Source: a bacterium (GTDB lineage: Bacteria > Bacteroidota > Ignavibacteria > Kapaibacteriales > UBA2268). Taken from it: a stretch of DNA of 5,902 nt. The position numbers and the translations under genes are program-made. The notes under the pieces are model-generated. The model was not told the origin of the DNA. It ran no database searches and saw only the letters and a program-made list of their open reading frames with translations. The stretch covers positions 1-5,902 of the forward strand of contig JAUHXN010000191.1 of assembly GCA_030426865.1 (NCBI GenBank), read 5' to 3'. This document shows, piece by piece, positions 4,868 to 5,902 of this stretch. Each line of letters opens with the position of its first letter. The stretch's first letter is position 1.

Positions 4868-5539
4868 TTATTTTTTTATTAATTGCTCTACGAATATATT
4901 CTCGCAGAATTTCTTAGATACCGAAAGCTGTCTTTCATTGAATTCGATAAGTGAAGATTCATCAAATTCACGTCTTTCTATTATTTTTATCTTACTGCTT
5001 AGCTCCAAACCAATCTTAGTAACATATTTTAGGAACTCAACCGAGCTATCTTTGACTGCTACAATCCTACATATAGCGCCCTCGTCCAATTCGTTAAGTG
5101 TTTGCTTTGGTTTTTCAGTATAGTCACCATTCTTATCTGGTATAATAGCTCCATGCGGATCAGTACTTGGGAATCCTAAGAATCTGTCCAACTCACTAAT
5201 TAACTTATCTGATTCTATATGCTCTAGTTGCTCTGCTACTACGTGAACTTCATCCCAACCAAAATTCATACATTTGTAGAGAAAAGTCTCCCAAAGTCTA
5301 TGCTTACGTATAAGTTGTAAAGCTATAGAATTTCCATCATCAGTCAATTCGAGTTTACCATACTTCTTATAGGATACAAGCCCTTTGGTCTTTAACTTCT
5401 TGAGCATACCATTGACCGAGGCAGGAGAAAACCCTAGGTGCTCTGCTAGTTGGTTAGTACCGGCCTTATCTCCATCGCGTTCTATAGTTAAATTAAATAG
5501 AGCTTTAAGGTAATCTTCTTCGTTTTTAGTTAGTTTCAT
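4868..5539 (-). CDS. DtxR/MntR-family metal-dependent transcriptional repressor
   Basis: The product is 223 residues from the ATG at 5539 (MKLTKNEEDYLKAL). A winged helix-turn-helix spans about 5-70, with the recognition helix around SPASVNGMLKKLKTKG (38-53). The metal-binding and dimer domain follows: RKHRLWETFL (79-88), then WDEVHVVAEQLEH (95-107), ending at DPHGAIIP (127-134). Likely ligands are D9, H80, E84, H99, E103, E106 and H107. A C-terminal SH3/FeoA-like domain occupies about 148-222. Proteins of this family bind DNA when loaded with Fe(II) or Mn(II) and repress metal uptake. A longer reading from a TTG at 5572 would add 11 residues ahead of the conserved start and run over the probable promoter, so I reject it. 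It is the first gene of an operon with the HD phosphohydrolase, 21 bp downstream; no metal transporter is visible nearby. Which metal it senses is not settled. Confidence 0.93.
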   Translation of the reverse strand: MKLTKNEEDYLKALFNLTIERDGDKAGTNQLAEHLGFSPASVNGMLKKLKTKGLVSYKKYGKLELTDDGNSIALQLIRKHRLWETFLYKCMNFGWDEVHVVAEQLEHIESDKLISELDRFLGFPSTDPHGAIIPDKNGDYTEKPKQTLNELDEGAICRIVAVKDSSVEFLKYVTKIGLELSSKIKIIERREFDESSLIEFNERQLSVSKKFCENIFVEQLIKK

Positions 5540-5569
5540 AGTATTGTAGAAATATGCTTGTATTAATCT

Positions 5570-5577
5570 CAAATTAA
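5570..5577 (-). promoter_or_regulatory. Candidate -7 promoter box for the repressor operon
   Basis: On the minus strand TTAATTTG matches the Bacteroidota box TAnnTTTG except for its second base. It lies 30 bases before the ATG at 5539, the same arrangement as the perfect box before the DUF3098 gene. No clear TTTG -33 box is present (only a T-rich stretch near 5597-5600). Confidence 0.3.
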
Positions 5578-5664
5578 AATAAATGCAGTTGTATTAAAAA
5601 TAAATTTGGTAATTAATCAAAGAATTATCAATTTTGTGCCTATCTTTTTTACAGAAGACAGAAA

Positions 5665-5670
5665 TATAAT
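5665..5670 (+). promoter_or_regulatory. Candidate -10 box for tRNA-Pro
   Basis: TATAAT lies 8 bases before the mature 5' end of the tRNA at 5679, which would give a leader of only a few bases. No good -35 element is seen at 16-18 bases. In this AT-rich stretch a chance match is possible. Confidence 0.35.
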
Positions 5671-5678
5671 TACCCGTT

Positions 5679-5753
5679 CGGGGTGTGGCGCAGTCCGGTT
5701 AGCGCACTTGGTTTGGGACCAAGGGGCCGCAGGTTCAAATCCTGCCACCCCGA
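5679..5753 (+). tRNA. tRNA-Pro (anticodon UGG)
   Basis: The sequence folds into a complete 75-base cloverleaf. The acceptor stem is CGGGGTG (5679-5685) with CACCCCG (5746-5752) and discriminator A5753. The D stem is GCGC (5688-5691) with GCGC (5702-5705). The anticodon stem is CTTGG with CCAAG around loop TTTGGGA, with anticodon TGG at 5714-5716. The T arm is GCAGG-TTCAAAT-CCTGC (5729-5745). UGG reads proline codons CCA and CCG, and often others by wobble. The 3' CCA is not encoded (CGA follows), so it must be added by the CCA-adding enzyme. The gene stands alone, divergent from the repressor operon, with its own terminator. Confidence 0.97.
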
Positions 5754-5761
5754 CGAACGAG

Positions 5762-5794
5762 AAAAAGCTCTACTCAAAAGGTAGAGCTTTTTTT
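5762..5794 (+). terminator. Rho-independent terminator of tRNA-Pro
   Basis: GCTCTAC (5767-5773) pairs perfectly with GTAGAGC (5781-5787) around loop TCAAAAG. The stem is flanked by AAAAA on the left and seven T on the right (5788-5794). It begins 9 bases after the tRNA end. This is a textbook intrinsic terminator; the A-tract on the left gives a weaker T-tract for the opposite direction as well. Confidence 0.92.
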
Positions 5795-5857
5795 ATGTTT
5801 GAAGTATTTATGAGGATAAAGAATCTCATATTTAACCCATATAGTAGTTTGTAAACC

Positions 5858-5902
5858 CGTCATTCTGAGGGAGAGTAGCGACTGAAGAATCTAGGTGTGT
5901 TA
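5858..5902 (+). repeat. Dispersed intergenic repeat, cut by the window edge
   Basis: The sequence CGTCATTCTGAGGGAG (5858-5873) followed by AGCGACTGAAGAATCT (5877-5892) resembles a GTCATTCTGAG...GAAGAATCT repeat that I recall from intergenic regions of many environmental bacterial genomes, including Bacteroidota relatives. Only one copy, or part of one, is in this window, so the family assignment is from memory. The sequence between the tRNA terminator and this repeat (5795-5857) shows no gene or structure. Confidence 0.55.

Noticed and set aside
4938..5123. Open frame antisense to the repressor gene
   Set aside because: It is a shadow of the well-supported C-terminal part of the repressor.
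5540..5572. TTG start extending the repressor by 11 residues
   Set aside because: The extra residues are not part of the conserved DtxR N-terminus, and the region holds the probable promoter and leader; the ATG at 5539 fits the family.
5606..5854. Open frame across the tRNA-Pro gene
   Set aside because: It reads through a perfect tRNA cloverleaf and its terminator, and starts at a non-ATG codon; not a protein gene.

Overview
This AT-rich window looks like a piece of a chromosome from the Bacteroidota and their close relatives (the FCB group). The reasons are a DUF3098 protein, which I know mainly from Bacteroidota; a thioredoxin-like lipid-free periplasmic protein of the Bacteroidota TlpA type; the absence of clear Shine-Dalgarno sequences before the genes; and a perfect TAnnTTTG promoter box before the DUF3098 gene. 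Placement below phylum cannot be made from this sequence. Short GC-rich hairpin repeats in the AT-rich gaps suggest a genome with many dispersed repeats.

Layout. Left edge (1-318, minus): the first 106 codons of a large restriction-modification enzyme of the type ISP/IIG kind, with its PD-(D/E)XK nuclease motif; the rest lies outside the window. Region 319-801 is non-coding: a weak promoter candidate and a nine-G run behind the restriction gene, then a hairpin-rich repeat element bracketed by two copies of a 41-bp direct repeat, then the promoter of the next operon. Plus strand, 802-1975: DUF3098 membrane protein and the GTPase Era, overlapping by 8 bp. The era stop codon and the stop codon of the convergent gene lie in one hairpin.

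Minus strand, 1977-5539: five genes in two groups. The first-transcribed group is a DtxR/MntR-type metal-dependent repressor, an HD-domain phosphohydrolase made of two YfbR-like units (the first catalytically degenerate), and a 63-residue two-helix membrane protein whose ATG directly abuts the HD stop codon. A hairpin repeat follows. The second group is a secreted thioredoxin-fold (TlpA-like) protein and a 65-residue two-helix membrane protein, 4 bp apart. Right end: a tRNA-Pro(UGG) gene on the plus strand with a strong intrinsic terminator, then the start of a dispersed intergenic repeat at the window edge.

Working together. Era is core 30S ribosome assembly, and DUF3098 appears to be its co-translated partner here. 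The repressor-HD-membrane protein operon may couple metal status to nucleotide turnover, but this is inference. I see no CRISPR array, insertion sequence or complete defence island. The most distinctive items are the duplicated HD protein and its operon, the poly-G run behind the restriction gene, and the two related hairpin repeats that differ by a compensatory base-pair change.
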